From an uncultured Paracoccaceae bacterium (GTDB lineage: Bacteria > Pseudomonadota > Alphaproteobacteria > Rhodobacterales > Rhodobacteraceae), in the NCBI GenBank assembly GCA_947503925.1, contig CANNFQ010000002.1, positions 186,001 through 250,000 on the forward strand: a stretch of DNA of 64,000 nucleotides, written 5' to 3'. A program made the position numbers and the translations under genes. The notes beneath the pieces were generated by a model. The model was given only the letters and a program-made list of their open reading frames with translations. It was not told where the DNA came from and made no database searches. Position 1 is the first letter of the stretch, and each line of letters opens with the position of its first letter. Below, piece after piece: positions 8,317 through 17,533 of the stretch.

Positions 8317-10100
8317 TTCTTATCAGCCTCTGATTGTGAGAATTGCAGCCGATGCAAGTCAGCATAGATGCCGCCCCTTGCTAGCAATTCATCGTGTGAT
8401 CCTTGGTCAACGACACGCCCATGATCCATGACCACGATGGAATGGGCGTTGTGGATCGTCGACAGTCTGTGTGCGATGACGAGTGTCGTCCGGCCGGTTG
8501 ACAGTTGGTCCAGCGCCTTTTGAACAACGGTTTCGGATTTCGTGTCGAGCGCGCTTGTCGCTTCGTCCAGTAGCAAAACTGGCGTGTTACGCAACAAGGC
8601 GCGGGCAATTGCCACGCGCTGTCGTTGTCCACCAGAGAGATTGGAGCCGCGCGGTCCCACCGGTGTATCAAGCCCATTGGACAATTTCGGAAGGAAGTCG
8701 CTGACAAAAGCAGCATCAAGTGCTTCTTGCAATTGCGCATCGCTTACGTCTTCGCGCCCCAGCAGGATGTTGTCGCGCAGTGTTTCGTCAAACAATGTCG
8801 AATCCTGTGACACGACCGAAAACATGCTCCGCAACGCCTTCAGGTCCATGTCCTTGACGGGAATACCGTCAACGGTGACTGTCCCCGTTTGTGGATCGAC
8901 AAGGCGGGTCAGGACATTGAAGACTGTACTTTTGCCAGCGCCAGAGGCGCCAACCAGAGCGGTGGTCTTGCCAGCCTCTGCAGTGAAGCTGGTGCCACGC
9001 AACACCGGTAGTTCGTCATAATGCAACTCAACCGCGCCCATCTGGATTTCGGGAGCAGCAGTTGGAGCAGGACGTGGCTTTGCCGGAGAGACAATGGTGG
9101 GTTGGACGCCAAGCACCCACTGCACCCGCTCAATGCTGGCCGCCGCACGTTGCAGTGACCCGCTTAGCGCGCCGAGGCGACGAATGGGGTCGAAGGCCAA
9201 CGAAATTGCCGTGAAGAAGGCCATGAATTCACCGTTGGTTTTGTTGCCAGCGATGATTTCGGATCCACCATAGACAAGGACGCCAAAAAAACCGATCCCC
9301 GTCATGATATCAATTAATGCGGGTACGGCCGAGGTGCCATAAGCCGTCTTCACGGCGGCACCGATCGCGTCTTTCAGCACGTTGAGGTAGCTTTTTGTCC
9401 GATAGGCCTCCAGGGTATTCAGCTTGATCGGGCTGATCCCATGAAAGACTTCGTCTAACTGCGTTGAGATATTGGCAGAAAGTTCCCGTTGGATATGCGC
9501 GCGCCGCCGGACATAGCGTTGCACCATCAGGGACGGCAGCGCCAAAAGCGGTAGGCCGATGATCGCGATCAGCGTCCAAACCCAATCGATCCAAAGAGCA
9601 ACAGATAAAAGCCCAACCAGGGCGACGAGGTCACGGCCCAAAGCGATCATCAGCCCGCTCCAGATCCGGTTGATGGATGCAACATCGCCTTGCACGCGTG
9701 TAATCAACTGGCCGGGGGAATTGGTTTGAAAGAAACTGTTATCAAGGGTCAGCATATGCGTTAGCAAATGCTCGCGCATCCCCTCAGCCGTGCGTTGTTT
9801 GATCAGCGTCATCAGAATACTACGCGCCGTCGACGTGAATGCCCGCATCATGAAAATACCCATGACGATGAACCCGACCATGTAAAGCGCCTGTGTATCG
9901 CCATTTGTAAAAACATCGTCAAACATCGGCTGCACCATCCGACTGAACAGCGCGAGCGTTGATCCTTCCAGTGCCATCAAAAACAAGGCGCAAACCAAAA
10001 GCCACTTCTGCGGACGCAGGTAGTCGCGCCACAGCCAGTAGATCATCGGGAACACCGATTTCTGCTTCTCATTTTTTGCGGGAGTATCGGTGGAGGACAT
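8313..10100 (-). CDS. ABC exporter with fused permease and ATPase, MsbA-like
   Basis: 595 aa half-transporter that would act as a homodimer. The membrane domain spans about residues 20-320 with six predicted helices. The nucleotide-binding domain shows Walker A GASGAGKST (about 386-394), the Q-loop in VVSQDSTLFDE, the ABC signature LSGGQRQRVAIARAL (about 490-504), Walker B VLLLDEAT and the H-loop in VIAHRLSTI. Closest families are the MsbA/multidrug lipid exporters; the substrate cannot be read from sequence. First gene of a two-gene operon with ygfZ (4-base overlap). Confidence 0.88.
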   Translation of the reverse strand: MSSTDTPAKNEKQKSVFPMIYWLWRDYLRPQKWLLVCALFLMALEGSTLALFSRMVQPMFDDVFTNGDTQALYMVGFIVMGIFMMRAFTSTARSILMTLIKQRTAEGMREHLLTHMLTLDNSFFQTNSPGQLITRVQGDVASINRIWSGLMIALGRDLVALVGLLSVALWIDWVWTLIAIIGLPLLALPSLMVQRYVRRRAHIQRELSANISTQLDEVFHGISPIKLNTLEAYRTKSYLNVLKDAIGAAVKTAYGTSAVPALIDIMTGIGFFGVLVYGGSEIIAGNKTNGEFMAFFTAISLAFDPIRRLGALSGSLQRAAASIERVQWVLGVQPTIVSPAKPRPAPTAAPEIQMGAVELHYDELPVLRGTSFTAEAGKTTALVGASGAGKSTVFNVLTRLVDPQTGTVTVDGIPVKDMDLKALRSMFSVVSQDSTLFDETLRDNILLGREDVSDAQLQEALDAAFVSDFLPKLSNGLDTPVGPRGSNLSGGQRQRVAIARALLRNTPVLLLDEATSALDTKSETVVQKALDQLSTGRTTLVIAHRLSTIHNAHSIVVMDHGRVVDQGSHDELLARGGIYADLHRLQFSQSEADKK

Positions 10101-10231
10101 GGATTGCCTTCATCAGAAATGGGTTGTCTTCGTCTATGCGCAAATGGGGTGGCAGGGCAAGTTGCGCAAGCTTGACCTTGCTGAGTGGCGTATTACTGTC
10201 GCGCCGAACTGCCACTTGAAAGCTCCTCCTC

Positions 10232-11461
10232 ATGTCCCTGTCTCAAGGCCGCGCTTATCTTGCCATTCCTGGCCCTTCGGTGATCCCCGACGCTGTTTTG
10301 CAGGCTATGCATCGCGCTTCACCCAATATTTATGAGGGCGAATTGCATGATCTGACCCACAGTCTGATCCCCGACCTCAAAGCTGTCGCAATGACCGACC
10401 AGCGCGTTGCCATCTATATCGGTAACGGCCACGCGGCCTGGGAGGCCGCATTGTCGAACGTATTGTCGCATGGCGATACGATCCTGGTGTTGGCAACCGG
10501 CCGTTTTGGTGTCGGCTGGGGCGAAATGGCGGCTGGTATGGGGGTAAAGGTCGAAACAATTGACTTCGGCAGTCAGTCCCCGATTGATCTGGACAGCGTC
10601 GCCGAACATCTGGCTGCGGACACAGCCGGTCGTATTAAGGCGGTGCTTGCTGTTCATGTGGACACTTCCACCAGTGTAAAGAATGACATCGCTGGGCTGC
10701 GCGCCACAATGGATCGGGTAGCTCACCCAGCCTTGTTGATGGCCGACTGCATTGCCTCATTGGGCTGTGACCGGTTTGAAATGGATGCCTGGGGGGTCGA
10801 TGTGATGGTGTCGGCGTGTCAGAAAGGGTTGATGACGCCTGCTGGCATCAGTTTTGTTTGGTTCAACGAAAAAGCATATGCCGCGCGTGGTGACTGTGTC
10901 ACCAGCTATTGGGACTGGCGTCCGCGCACCAACCCCGACGTATATTATCAGTTCTTTGCAGGGACGGCGCCGACGCATCACCTTTACGGTCTGCGCGCAG
11001 CGCTTGATTTGATCAAGGCCGAGGGGCTGGAGGCCGTGTTTGACCGGCACGAAACGCTGGCACAGACGATCTGGGCGGCTTTTGACCGGTGGTCGGCTGA
11101 AGGCCCGATGCAGCTCAATATCGCTGACCCTGCCCACCGTTCCCACGCCGTGACATCTGTTGAAATCGGGTCGCCGCATGGTGATGCATTGCGCCATTGG
11201 TGTGAACATCAATGTGGGCTGACGCTTGGCATTGGTCTGGGGCGCGATCCTGCAGATGCCTATTTCAGGATCGGTCATATGGGGCATGTGAACGCTCATA
11301 TGATCATGGGGATCCTGGGCACGATTGATGCCGGGCTTAAGGCATTGGGGATCCCGCACGGCGCTGGCGCGCTTGAGGCGGCGGCGCACTCGATTGCGAA
11401 TGGTGGCAGGGTGCTCACCAAGCAGCCAAAGGTGGTGACCGCTGCAGCTTGCTGCGGCTGA
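10232..11461 (+). CDS. Class V PLP aminotransferase, alanine/serine-glyoxylate type
   Basis: 409 aa. Fold type I, class V aminotransferase, likely transferring the amino group of alanine or serine to glyoxylate. N-terminal IPGPSVIPDAVLQAM is the substrate/cofactor entry motif of this group; a glycine-rich region IYIGNGHAAWEAAL (about 64-77), ADCIASLGC with the PLP-binding Asp, and the Schiff-base Lys in SACQKGLMTPAG (about 192-203) are all present. It diverges from the ABC exporter operon across 131 bases. The exact substrate pair is uncertain. Confidence 0.85.
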   Translation: MSLSQGRAYLAIPGPSVIPDAVLQAMHRASPNIYEGELHDLTHSLIPDLKAVAMTDQRVAIYIGNGHAAWEAALSNVLSHGDTILVLATGRFGVGWGEMAAGMGVKVETIDFGSQSPIDLDSVAEHLAADTAGRIKAVLAVHVDTSTSVKNDIAGLRATMDRVAHPALLMADCIASLGCDRFEMDAWGVDVMVSACQKGLMTPAGISFVWFNEKAYAARGDCVTSYWDWRPRTNPDVYYQFFAGTAPTHHLYGLRAALDLIKAEGLEAVFDRHETLAQTIWAAFDRWSAEGPMQLNIADPAHRSHAVTSVEIGSPHGDALRHWCEHQCGLTLGIGLGRDPADAYFRIGHMGHVNAHMIMGILGTIDAGLKALGIPHGAGALEAAAHSIANGGRVLTKQPKVVTAAACCG

Positions 11462-11463
11462 GC

Positions 11464-11649
11464 CTATCCGGCGCGCAGCCATCCGACCCACTTGAACAGG
11501 TGATCCACGACATAGGCGGTCACGGCGACCCACGCATACCCCCATGCGGCAGCGATTATCCAGAAGACCATGAATAGGAACACTCCAAGGGTGGTCAGGA
11601 AGGCATCCGTGTAATCCTCAACACGTTGGATGGGCTGTCGGTGTGACAT
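11464..11649 (-). CDS. Small single- or double-pass membrane protein, unknown
   Basis: 61 aa. I place the start at 11649 because a GGAGA ribosome-binding site precedes that ATG and a longer frame would run into hisC. The sequence is a polar N-terminus (MSHRQPIQRVEDYTDAFL) followed by an extended hydrophobic stretch (about 17-48: GVFLFMVFWIIAAAWGYAWVA) and a short Lys/Arg-containing tail. It is convergent with the aminotransferase gene (2-base gap) and 49 bases downstream of hisC on the same strand. No recognised family. Confidence 0.65.
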   Translation of the reverse strand: MSHRQPIQRVEDYTDAFLTTLGVFLFMVFWIIAAAWGYAWVAVTAYVVDHLFKWVGWLRAG

Positions 11650-11698
11650 GGGGTCTCCTACTGAACACCAAGAGAGCTTAACGCCGTGAAGTTGAAAA

Positions 11699-12817
11699 TC
11701 ACCCCAAATTTCCGTGTGCGGCACAGGCAAGTGCCTTAGGCAGGGCTGCCTGGAAAGCCTCCAATTGTGCGGGCGTTCCGCAACTGACCCGGATGCAGCG
11801 ATCCTGCGGGGCCACGAAGGGCATGCGCACAAATATGCCTTCATCGATCAACGCGGCAAGAACCGTCTTGGCGAACGCCCCGTCCTTGCCGCAATCAATG
11901 GTGACGAAATTCGTGGCCGAGGGGAGCGGGGTCAGCCCGTTGTCTTGGGCAATCGCGGCAATGGTATCGCGAGCGGCGCGGACCTCTGCCCGGATATGGG
12001 CCAGCCAGGATGTGTCCTGCAAGGCGGCCAGCGCCCCTGTCTGTCCGATCCGGGACATGCCAAAATGGTTGCGTACCTTGTTGAACCCGATGATCACATC
12101 AGCCGCGCCGATCGCATAACCAACCCTGGCACCAGCGAGCCCGTGCGCCTTGGAAAATGTCCGCATACGCAACACGTTGGCGGCGGCGGTATCAATCGCC
12201 GGTGCTGTGCCGCCCGGCGCCAAGTCGATATAAGCCTCATCAAGGATCAGCATGCAGCCAGCGGGCAGCGCATCGATCATCGCCTGCATGCGGGCGGCGT
12301 CATGCCAGCTACCCATGGGATTATCGGGATTGGCGATATAGATCAGCTTTGCCCCCACCTCTGCCGCCTTGGCGATCAGGGCGTCGGGATCCTCGTGATC
12401 GTCCTTATAAGGCACCATATGCAACTGGCCGCCAAACCCTGTCACATGGTAGTTGAAGGTGGGGTAGGCCCCGGCGGATGTGACCACGGCATCGCCCGCG
12501 CCGACATAAAGGCGGACAACCAGCCCCAGAAGCCCGTCAATCCCCTCTCCGATCATGACGTTTTCAGGGGCGATGCCGTGATGCTGTGCCAGCGCATGAC
12601 GCAGATCACGGCTTTCCGGATCGCCATACATCCACGCCTCTGACGCGGCCTGCCGCATGGCGGCGATTGCCTTGGGCGAGGGGCCAAAGGTGCTTTCATT
12701 CGCGCCCAGCCGGGCCGTAAAGACTTGGCCGCGCTGTCTTTCCTGCGCTTCAGGCCCTACGAAGGGGACGGAAGCAGGCAAGCTGGCGGCGAGGGGGGTG
12801 AGTTGGGGTTTTATCAT
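11699..12817 (-). CDS. hisC: Histidinol-phosphate-type aminotransferase
   Basis: 372 aa. Class I/II PLP aminotransferase of the HisC group. Seen are LGANESTFGPSPKAIAAM at the N-terminus (the L-x-x-N-E-N/S-P-x-G-like motif), the PLP-contacting segments YIANPDNPMGSW and LILDEAYIDLAPGG, the Schiff-base Lys in RTFSKAHGLAGARVGYAIG (about 232-250) and the phosphate-binding Arg near the C-terminus (RVSCGT). It could act on histidinol phosphate or on aromatic amino acids; many alphaproteobacteria carry more than one such gene, and no other his biosynthesis gene adjoins it (hisN is 23 kb away). Confidence 0.82.
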   Translation of the reverse strand: MIKPQLTPLAASLPASVPFVGPEAQERQRGQVFTARLGANESTFGPSPKAIAAMRQAASEAWMYGDPESRDLRHALAQHHGIAPENVMIGEGIDGLLGLVVRLYVGAGDAVVTSAGAYPTFNYHVTGFGGQLHMVPYKDDHEDPDALIAKAAEVGAKLIYIANPDNPMGSWHDAARMQAMIDALPAGCMLILDEAYIDLAPGGTAPAIDTAAANVLRMRTFSKAHGLAGARVGYAIGAADVIIGFNKVRNHFGMSRIGQTGALAALQDTSWLAHIRAEVRAARDTIAAIAQDNGLTPLPSATNFVTIDCGKDGAFAKTVLAALIDEGIFVRMPFVAPQDRCIRVSCGTPAQLEAFQAALPKALACAAHGNLG

Positions 12818-12903
12818 GGCGGGAGTTAACCGGGGTCTTGAACAGGACGCAAGCGTTCCTATATGAGAATAGTTCGCAAGTAAGGCGCAAAAGGGGTAGC
12901 CCC

Positions 12904-13065
12904 ATGAAGATCAGTAGACGCGGATTCTTAATCAGTTCCGGGGCTGCCCTGTCGATACGGTCCGTGCCGCAGATTACGGTCCGCAGCAGCGGACGGCGCA
13001 TTCTGACACTGGCCTATGACAAGGCGGCAGGCGCGATGCGCGCGGTGGAGCGTGTTGTGCGATAA
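12904..13065 (+). CDS. Predicted Tat-exported micropeptide, unknown
   Basis: 53 aa. Chosen start is ATG 12904, preceded by an A/G-rich AAAAGGGG element. The N-terminus KISRRGFLISSGAALS has the twin-arginine S-R-R-x-F-L core followed by a hydrophobic stretch, i.e. a Tat signal. The remaining roughly 30 residues are basic and helical (RRILTLAYDKAAGAMRAVERVVR) with no cysteines. The stop is 30 bases before the convergent valS stop. A Tat signal on so short a mature segment is odd; the product may be exported, or may be the remnant of a longer protein. Confidence 0.6.
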   Translation: MKISRRGFLISSGAALSIRSVPQITVRSSGRRILTLAYDKAAGAMRAVERVVR

Positions 13066-13095
13066 CGGGTGACGCCCCACCCGCCATCCCGTATT

Positions 13096-16000
13096 TCAGC
13101 CCAGTTCCTGCAAGCGTGCAATGGCGGCTTTGATCTCGATCTCTTCGCCTTCCCGCAGGCGCAGGTTTTCCTTGGCCTCGGCGACAACCTCATCCGGGGC
13201 GGAGGCCAGGAATTTCGGGTTGTTCAGCCGCCCGCGTAATCCGCCGAGTTCCTTGCCCAGCTTTTGCATGGTCTTTTCAAGCCGTGCGATTTCGGCGCCC
13301 ACATCGATCAGCCCTTCCAGCGGGATGCCGAATGTGCCGCCATCCATCGGGATCGTCACGCAGCCTTTGGGGAAGGCATCCACATGCTCCAAGCTTTCGA
13401 TCCGGGCGAGGCGCTGGATCAGGGTTGCGTTATTATCCCAGGCCGCTTTCCCCTTGGCATCAAGCCCGGTCACCAGAAGCGGCACTTTCACCCCCGCGGG
13501 CACGTGGACCTGCGCGCGGGCAGAGCGGGTGTTTTCGATGAGGGCGATCACCCAGTTCATTTCACGGTCCGCATCCGCATCAATCAGTGCGCGGCCGTAT
13601 TCGGGCCAATCGGCATGGACAAGCATTTTGGCGCGGCTGCCGGCGAGACCCCAGAGTTCCTCGGTAATAAACGGCATGATCGGGTGCAGCATGATCAGGC
13701 ATTGGTCCAGCACCCAGCGCAGGGTCTGTTCGGTTTCTGCCTTCGCGCCCGCGTCATCGCCCTGAAGGATGGGTTTGGAAAACTCCAGATACCAGTCACA
13801 GACCTTGCCCCAGGTGAACGCATAAAGCGCGTCGGCCACATCGTTGAAACGGTAGCTTTCCATGCCTGCGTCAACCGCCTCGCGCACTTTGCCGGTCTCA
13901 CCGATGATCCATTTGTTCAGTGTCTGCGTGGCCTCTGGCCGCGTCGCATCGCCGGGGTAGCGGATATCGTAATGATCGGCGAAGCTGAACGCGTTCCACA
14001 GCTTGGTGCCGAAATTGCGGTAACCTTTGATCCGGTCCTCAGAGATTTTCAGCACCCCGCCCAGCGCCGCCATCTGCGCGTTGGAAAAACGCAGGGCGTC
14101 GGCGCCGTAAGCGTCGATCATATCGAGCGGGTCGATGACATTGCCGCGTGTCTTTGACATCTTTTCGCCCTTCGCGTCGCGGACGAGCTGGTGGAGATAG
14201 ACGGTGTGGAAAGGTTCGCTGTCCAGTATGGCCTCTGACATCATCATCATGCGGGCGACCCAGAAGAACAGGATGTCTTGGCCGGTGACGAGAACATCGC
14301 CGGGGAAATACTTCATCGCGGGGTCGTCAGCGGGCCAGCCGAGTGTGCCGAAAGGCCAGAGGCCGGAAGAGAACCAGGTGTCGAGGACATCGGGGTCGCG
14401 GTAAACCGGTGTAGGCCGTTCGACAGCGGGATCGCTATAGGTATCAAGTAGAGCGAAGGCTGCTTCGCGATTAGCGACTTCTACGATCTTACCTGATTTA
14501 CTCTCCGCCTCTGCGTTGGCAGTCGCTTCTTGGAATGTTGCTCCACAATATTGGTTTTCAGAGAGGTCAAACCAAACCGGGATTTGGTGGCCCCACCAGA
14601 GTTGGCGTGAGATGCACCAGGGTTCGATGTTTTCCAGCCAGTGATAGAAGACTTTTTCGCCGCTCTCGGGCATGATCTTGACCCGGCCTTCGCGGACGCT
14701 TTCGAGCGCGGGGCCGACGATTTTGGCGGAGTCCACGAACCACTGGTCTGTCAGCATCGGCTCGATCACCACCTTGGAGCGGTCGCCAAAGGGCTGCATG
14801 ATTTTCTTGGCTTCGACGTGGGGGACCATCGCCGGAGGTCCCGGCTCGGGGGCCGGGACGGGTTGCGTTTCGTTGTCCCCGTCCCGGGCCTGACCCGGGA
14901 CCTCACCTTCGGCCAACGCCGGGTTAGGGATCATGACCGCGTTGCCCTCTGCCGTGATGTCGGCAACGACGCGTTTGCGGGCCTCGAACCGATCAAGGCC
15001 CCGATATGCATCCGGCACGAGGTTCATTGCCGCGATCATATTCTCATCGAACTCTTGCTCGCCATTCGCGATAGCCAAGGCCAAGGCAGCCTCTTCCGCG
15101 TAAGGCTTGCCATCCGCCCGCATCGCCCCTTTGGTATCCATGAGGTTATACATCGGGATCTTGCCGCGCTTGGCGACCTCATAGTCGTTGAAGTCATGCG
15201 CGCCGGTGATCTTGACCGCGCCTGAGCCGAAATCGGGGTCAGGGTAGGGATCCGTGATGATCGGGATCAGGCGGCGATGCTCCTTTGGTCCCACGGGAAT
15301 TTCGCAAAGCAAGCCCACGATGGGGGCGTAGCGTTCATCCTTGGGGTTCACCGCAACGGCGCCGTCGCCCAGCATGGTTTCGGGCCGGGTCGTGGCAATG
15401 GAGATGTAGTCGCGGATTTCGCGCAGGATGACGTTGCCGTCCTCATCCTTCTCGACATATTCATAGGTTTCGCCACCGGCGAGCGGATACTTGAAATGCC
15501 ACATGTGGCCGTCGATCTCGATATTCTCGACCTCAAGGTCGGAAATCGCGGTTTCGAAATGCGGGTCCCAGTTGACCAGCCGCTTGCCGCGATAGATCAG
15601 CCCGTCATTATACATTTGCACAAAGACCTTGAGCACCGCGTCATGAAAATTGCCTGGTTTCTCCGTTGCAGGCGCGGTTTCAGCGCCGGACATGGTAAAG
15701 GCAGAGCGGGACCAATCCATGCTGTCGCCCAGACGCTTGGCCTGCTCTTCAATCACGCCGCCCTTGTCGGCCTTCCAGTCCCAAACCTTGGCGATGAATT
15801 CGTCGCGGGGCATTTCAGAGCGCTTGCGATTTTCGCCATCCGCCGCCATCTGCTTTTCAACCATCAGCTGGGTGGCGATGCCCGCATGATCCAGCCCCGG
15901 CTGCCATAGCGTGTCATAACCCTGCATCCGCTTCCAGCGGGTCAACATATCCATCAGCGTATGGTTGAAGGCATGGCCGACATGCAGATGGCCCGTCACA

Positions 16001-16152
16001 TTGGGGGGCGGCAATTGTATGCAGAAGGTTTCGTCGCGCGAGGCATTGGCCCCGGCGCGGAATGCGCCCGCGTCTTCCCACATCTGATAGATGCGCGCCT
16101 CGGCTTCGCGCGCGTTGAATGTCTTTTCCATAGCCATCGTCGTCGTTCCCAA
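13096..16152 (-). CDS. valS: Valyl-tRNA synthetase
   Basis: 1018 aa, longer than most ValS. Class I synthetase: HIGH motif as HVGHAF (within [18 protein letters not shown]), KMSKS as KMSKTRGNV, an editing (CP1) domain between them, an anticodon-binding helical domain, and a C-terminal coiled coil (about 940-1010). Residues about 417-439, inside the editing region, are a Pro/Gly-rich insert ([23 protein letters not shown]) encoded by a palindromic DNA element at 14835-14904. ATG at 16152 begins [12 protein letters not shown]; the ATG five residues later (MAMEKTF) is an alternative start. Function is essential, so the insert must be tolerated. Confidence 0.96.
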   Translation of the reverse strand: MGTTTMAMEKTFNAREAEARIYQMWEDAGAFRAGANASRDETFCIQLPPPNVTGHLHVGHAFNHTLMDMLTRWKRMQGYDTLWQPGLDHAGIATQLMVEKQMAADGENRKRSEMPRDEFIAKVWDWKADKGGVIEEQAKRLGDSMDWSRSAFTMSGAETAPATEKPGNFHDAVLKVFVQMYNDGLIYRGKRLVNWDPHFETAISDLEVENIEIDGHMWHFKYPLAGGETYEYVEKDEDGNVILREIRDYISIATTRPETMLGDGAVAVNPKDERYAPIVGLLCEIPVGPKEHRRLIPIITDPYPDPDFGSGAVKITGAHDFNDYEVAKRGKIPMYNLMDTKGAMRADGKPYAEEAALALAIANGEQEFDENMIAAMNLVPDAYRGLDRFEARKRVVADITAEGNAVMIPNPALAEGEVPGQARDGDNETQPVPAPEPGPPAMVPHVEAKKIMQPFGDRSKVVIEPMLTDQWFVDSAKIVGPALESVREGRVKIMPESGEKVFYHWLENIEPWCISRQLWWGHQIPVWFDLSENQYCGATFQEATANAEAESKSGKIVEVANREAAFALLDTYSDPAVERPTPVYRDPDVLDTWFSSGLWPFGTLGWPADDPAMKYFPGDVLVTGQDILFFWVARMMMMSEAILDSEPFHTVYLHQLVRDAKGEKMSKTRGNVIDPLDMIDAYGADALRFSNAQMAALGGVLKISEDRIKGYRNFGTKLWNAFSFADHYDIRYPGDATRPEATQTLNKWIIGETGKVREAVDAGMESYRFNDVADALYAFTWGKVCDWYLEFSKPILQGDDAGAKAETEQTLRWVLDQCLIMLHPIMPFITEELWGLAGSRAKMLVHADWPEYGRALIDADADREMNWVIALIENTRSARAQVHVPAGVKVPLLVTGLDAKGKAAWDNNATLIQRLARIESLEHVDAFPKGCVTIPMDGGTFGIPLEGLIDVGAEIARLEKTMQKLGKELGGLRGRLNNPKFLASAPDEVVAEAKENLRLREGEEIEIKAAIARLQELG
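14835..14904. repeat. Palindromic repeat element inserted in frame within valS
   Basis: About 70 bp. The left arm from 14835 (GAGGTCCCGG...) is an imperfect reverse complement of the right arm ending at 14904 (...CCCGGGACCTC), with an approximately 14-base unpaired centre TTGCGTTTCGTTGT. Translated on the valS strand it gives V-P-G-Q-A-R-D-G-D, a peptide seen where GC-rich palindromic elements of alphaproteobacteria land in genes. Confidence 0.8.
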
Positions 16153-16191
16153 TCCGGTTTGGGGTCAGATACCCAATGACACCGGCAAAGC

Positions 16192-16224
16192 AAAGGGCCT
16201 GCGCGCAGATGCGCACAGGCCTTT
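16192..16224 (-). terminator. Intrinsic terminator downstream of the 16256-16633 gene
   Basis: Hairpin with arms AAAGGGCCTGCGCGC and GCGCACAGGCCTTT around a short AGAT loop, one bulge. Read on minus it is followed by a T-rich CTTTGCTTTG. It separates the lipoprotein gene from the downstream valS start. Confidence 0.65.
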
Positions 16225-16255
16225 CGTCCCTGGGGGAGGAATGCAGAACGGGGGT

Positions 16256-16633
16256 TTAGGGACGGGCGAGGTGCCAGTTGCCGCCGACGCCGTCACCTGT
16301 GATGTCGCCTGGCTGGCGGTCATTGACCCACAGATACAGCGGCTGACCATCATAGGCCCATTGCTTGGTCCCGTCATCGCGGGTGATGGCAGTGAATTTG
16401 CCGCCTTCGTCAGCGTCAGCCGGAGCCGCGAGTGGTGGCCAGTTGGCGGCACAGCCGCCATTGCAGGCCGATGATGTGGCAGTGTCAGGGTCGAAAGTAT
16501 AAAGGCTCATCCCGTTTGTATCGACAAGGATGCCGTTGGATTGGGCAACAGGGGCCGTGGCGTGGCCACCTGCGTAAGCATCACATGCTGCAAGACCAGC
16601 GACGAGGGAAAGGGCGATCAGGGAAAGTTTCAT
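16256..16633 (-). CDS. COG4315-type exported protein with Y-x-(F/W/Y)-x-x-D repeats
   Basis: 125 aa. N-terminal signal with a lipobox-like LAAC (residues 14-17), so probably a lipoprotein. The mature part shows the family repeats YTFDPD (about 45-50) and YLWVND (about 100-105), and the conserved C-N-G-G-C-A-x-N-W-P-P motif. This is the small secreted-repeat family often annotated as predicted lipoprotein; biochemical role unknown. Own terminator downstream, so likely a single-gene unit. Confidence 0.82.
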   Translation of the reverse strand: MKLSLIALSLVAGLAACDAYAGGHATAPVAQSNGILVDTNGMSLYTFDPDTATSSACNGGCAANWPPLAAPADADEGGKFTAITRDDGTKQWAYDGQPLYLWVNDRQPGDITGDGVGGNWHLARP

Positions 16634-16778
16634 TGCGTAGCTCCGTAGTTTTCTGCTGTGTGCTGGCGGCTCATCCGTCAGTTACAAGGATTACGCAGGG
16701 GGGTAGTTGTTTATTCTCACCGATCGTAAATTTCTTTCAGGAAAATGACATCATTTTGAAATCATTCATTTATTTCTC

Positions 16779-17375
16779 TCATTCATTGATCAATGGTTTG
16801 CGCATACCCGGCCGAATGACCGCCGGATCATAAGGCGTGCGCGCAAAAACCTCCTCCACCCGCGCCGCGAAATGGTCCAGTGGCAGGGCGTCATAGTCAG
16901 GATCAAAGGCGCATTGATCCCAGCGTTCGCAGAAGGTTGCGCAATCATCGAAATAGGGGTGGTCGCGATAGGCATCACGCTTATGCGGGTCCGCACCGAC
17001 ATGTGCGCCATAATAGATCAGCTGAAAATCACCATGTTTTTCCACAACCCAGGTCACCTGTTCGCGCAGGAATGGTTTCAGGATCGCGGCCGCATATTCA
17101 TCATGATTATAGGGCGCATAGATGTCCCCGATATCATGCAGCAAGGCCCCAACGATCCAATCCGTATCGGCCCCGTCCCGTTCTGCCCTTGTGGCTGATT
17201 GCAGGGAATGACCCAACCGGGTGACCTGATAGCCGGATAACCCTTCATCAAGGCTGACCATGGCATCCAGCAATCGTGCACCGGTGCCTTTGGTATATGC
17301 GACCTCGTGCCTGGTCAGGAAATCGTAATCTTCCTTGTCGCCATCTTTCATGGCGGTGAATTTGACCCGGTCCAT
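16779..17375 (-). CDS. HD-domain protein, PhnZ/inositol-oxygenase-like
   Basis: 198 aa. The metal-binding HD signature is seen as GALLHDIGDIYAPYNHDEYAA (about residues 75-95) and further His/Asp residues (HGDFQLIYYGAHVGAD). The arrangement with a preceding GHSLQSATRAE (first metal His) resembles the HD oxygenases such as PhnZ and relatives rather than HD nucleotide phosphohydrolases. No phosphonate genes are nearby. The substrate is unknown. It diverges from the molybdopterin hydroxylase gene over 158 bases. Confidence 0.7.
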   Translation of the reverse strand: MDRVKFTAMKDGDKEDYDFLTRHEVAYTKGTGARLLDAMVSLDEGLSGYQVTRLGHSLQSATRAERDGADTDWIVGALLHDIGDIYAPYNHDEYAAAILKPFLREQVTWVVEKHGDFQLIYYGAHVGADPHKRDAYRDHPYFDDCATFCERWDQCAFDPDYDALPLDHFAARVEEVFARTPYDPAVIRPGMRKPLINE

Positions 17376-17533
17376 CGCTGATCCATCCTTATTGGGGTTC
17401 CGCAGTCAAACTGGCGGATGTTTTGCGACATGTCACGCTTGGCACCGACACGTGCATTGGGGCAATGTCGGATCACGCTGGACAAGAGCCGCGCCGCCGC
17501 TAGGGTCTGGCCAACACAGCGCACGAGGGTAGC

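Noticed and set aside
11650..11844. Upstream extension of the small membrane protein frame
   Set aside because: The added 65 residues overlap hisC and lack a membrane or conserved pattern; a ribosome-binding site supports the shorter start.
12838..12903. A TGAGAAT-like sequence as an iron-responsive box upstream of the micropeptide
   Set aside because: Only a partial match to known iron boxes and no iron-related gene nearby.
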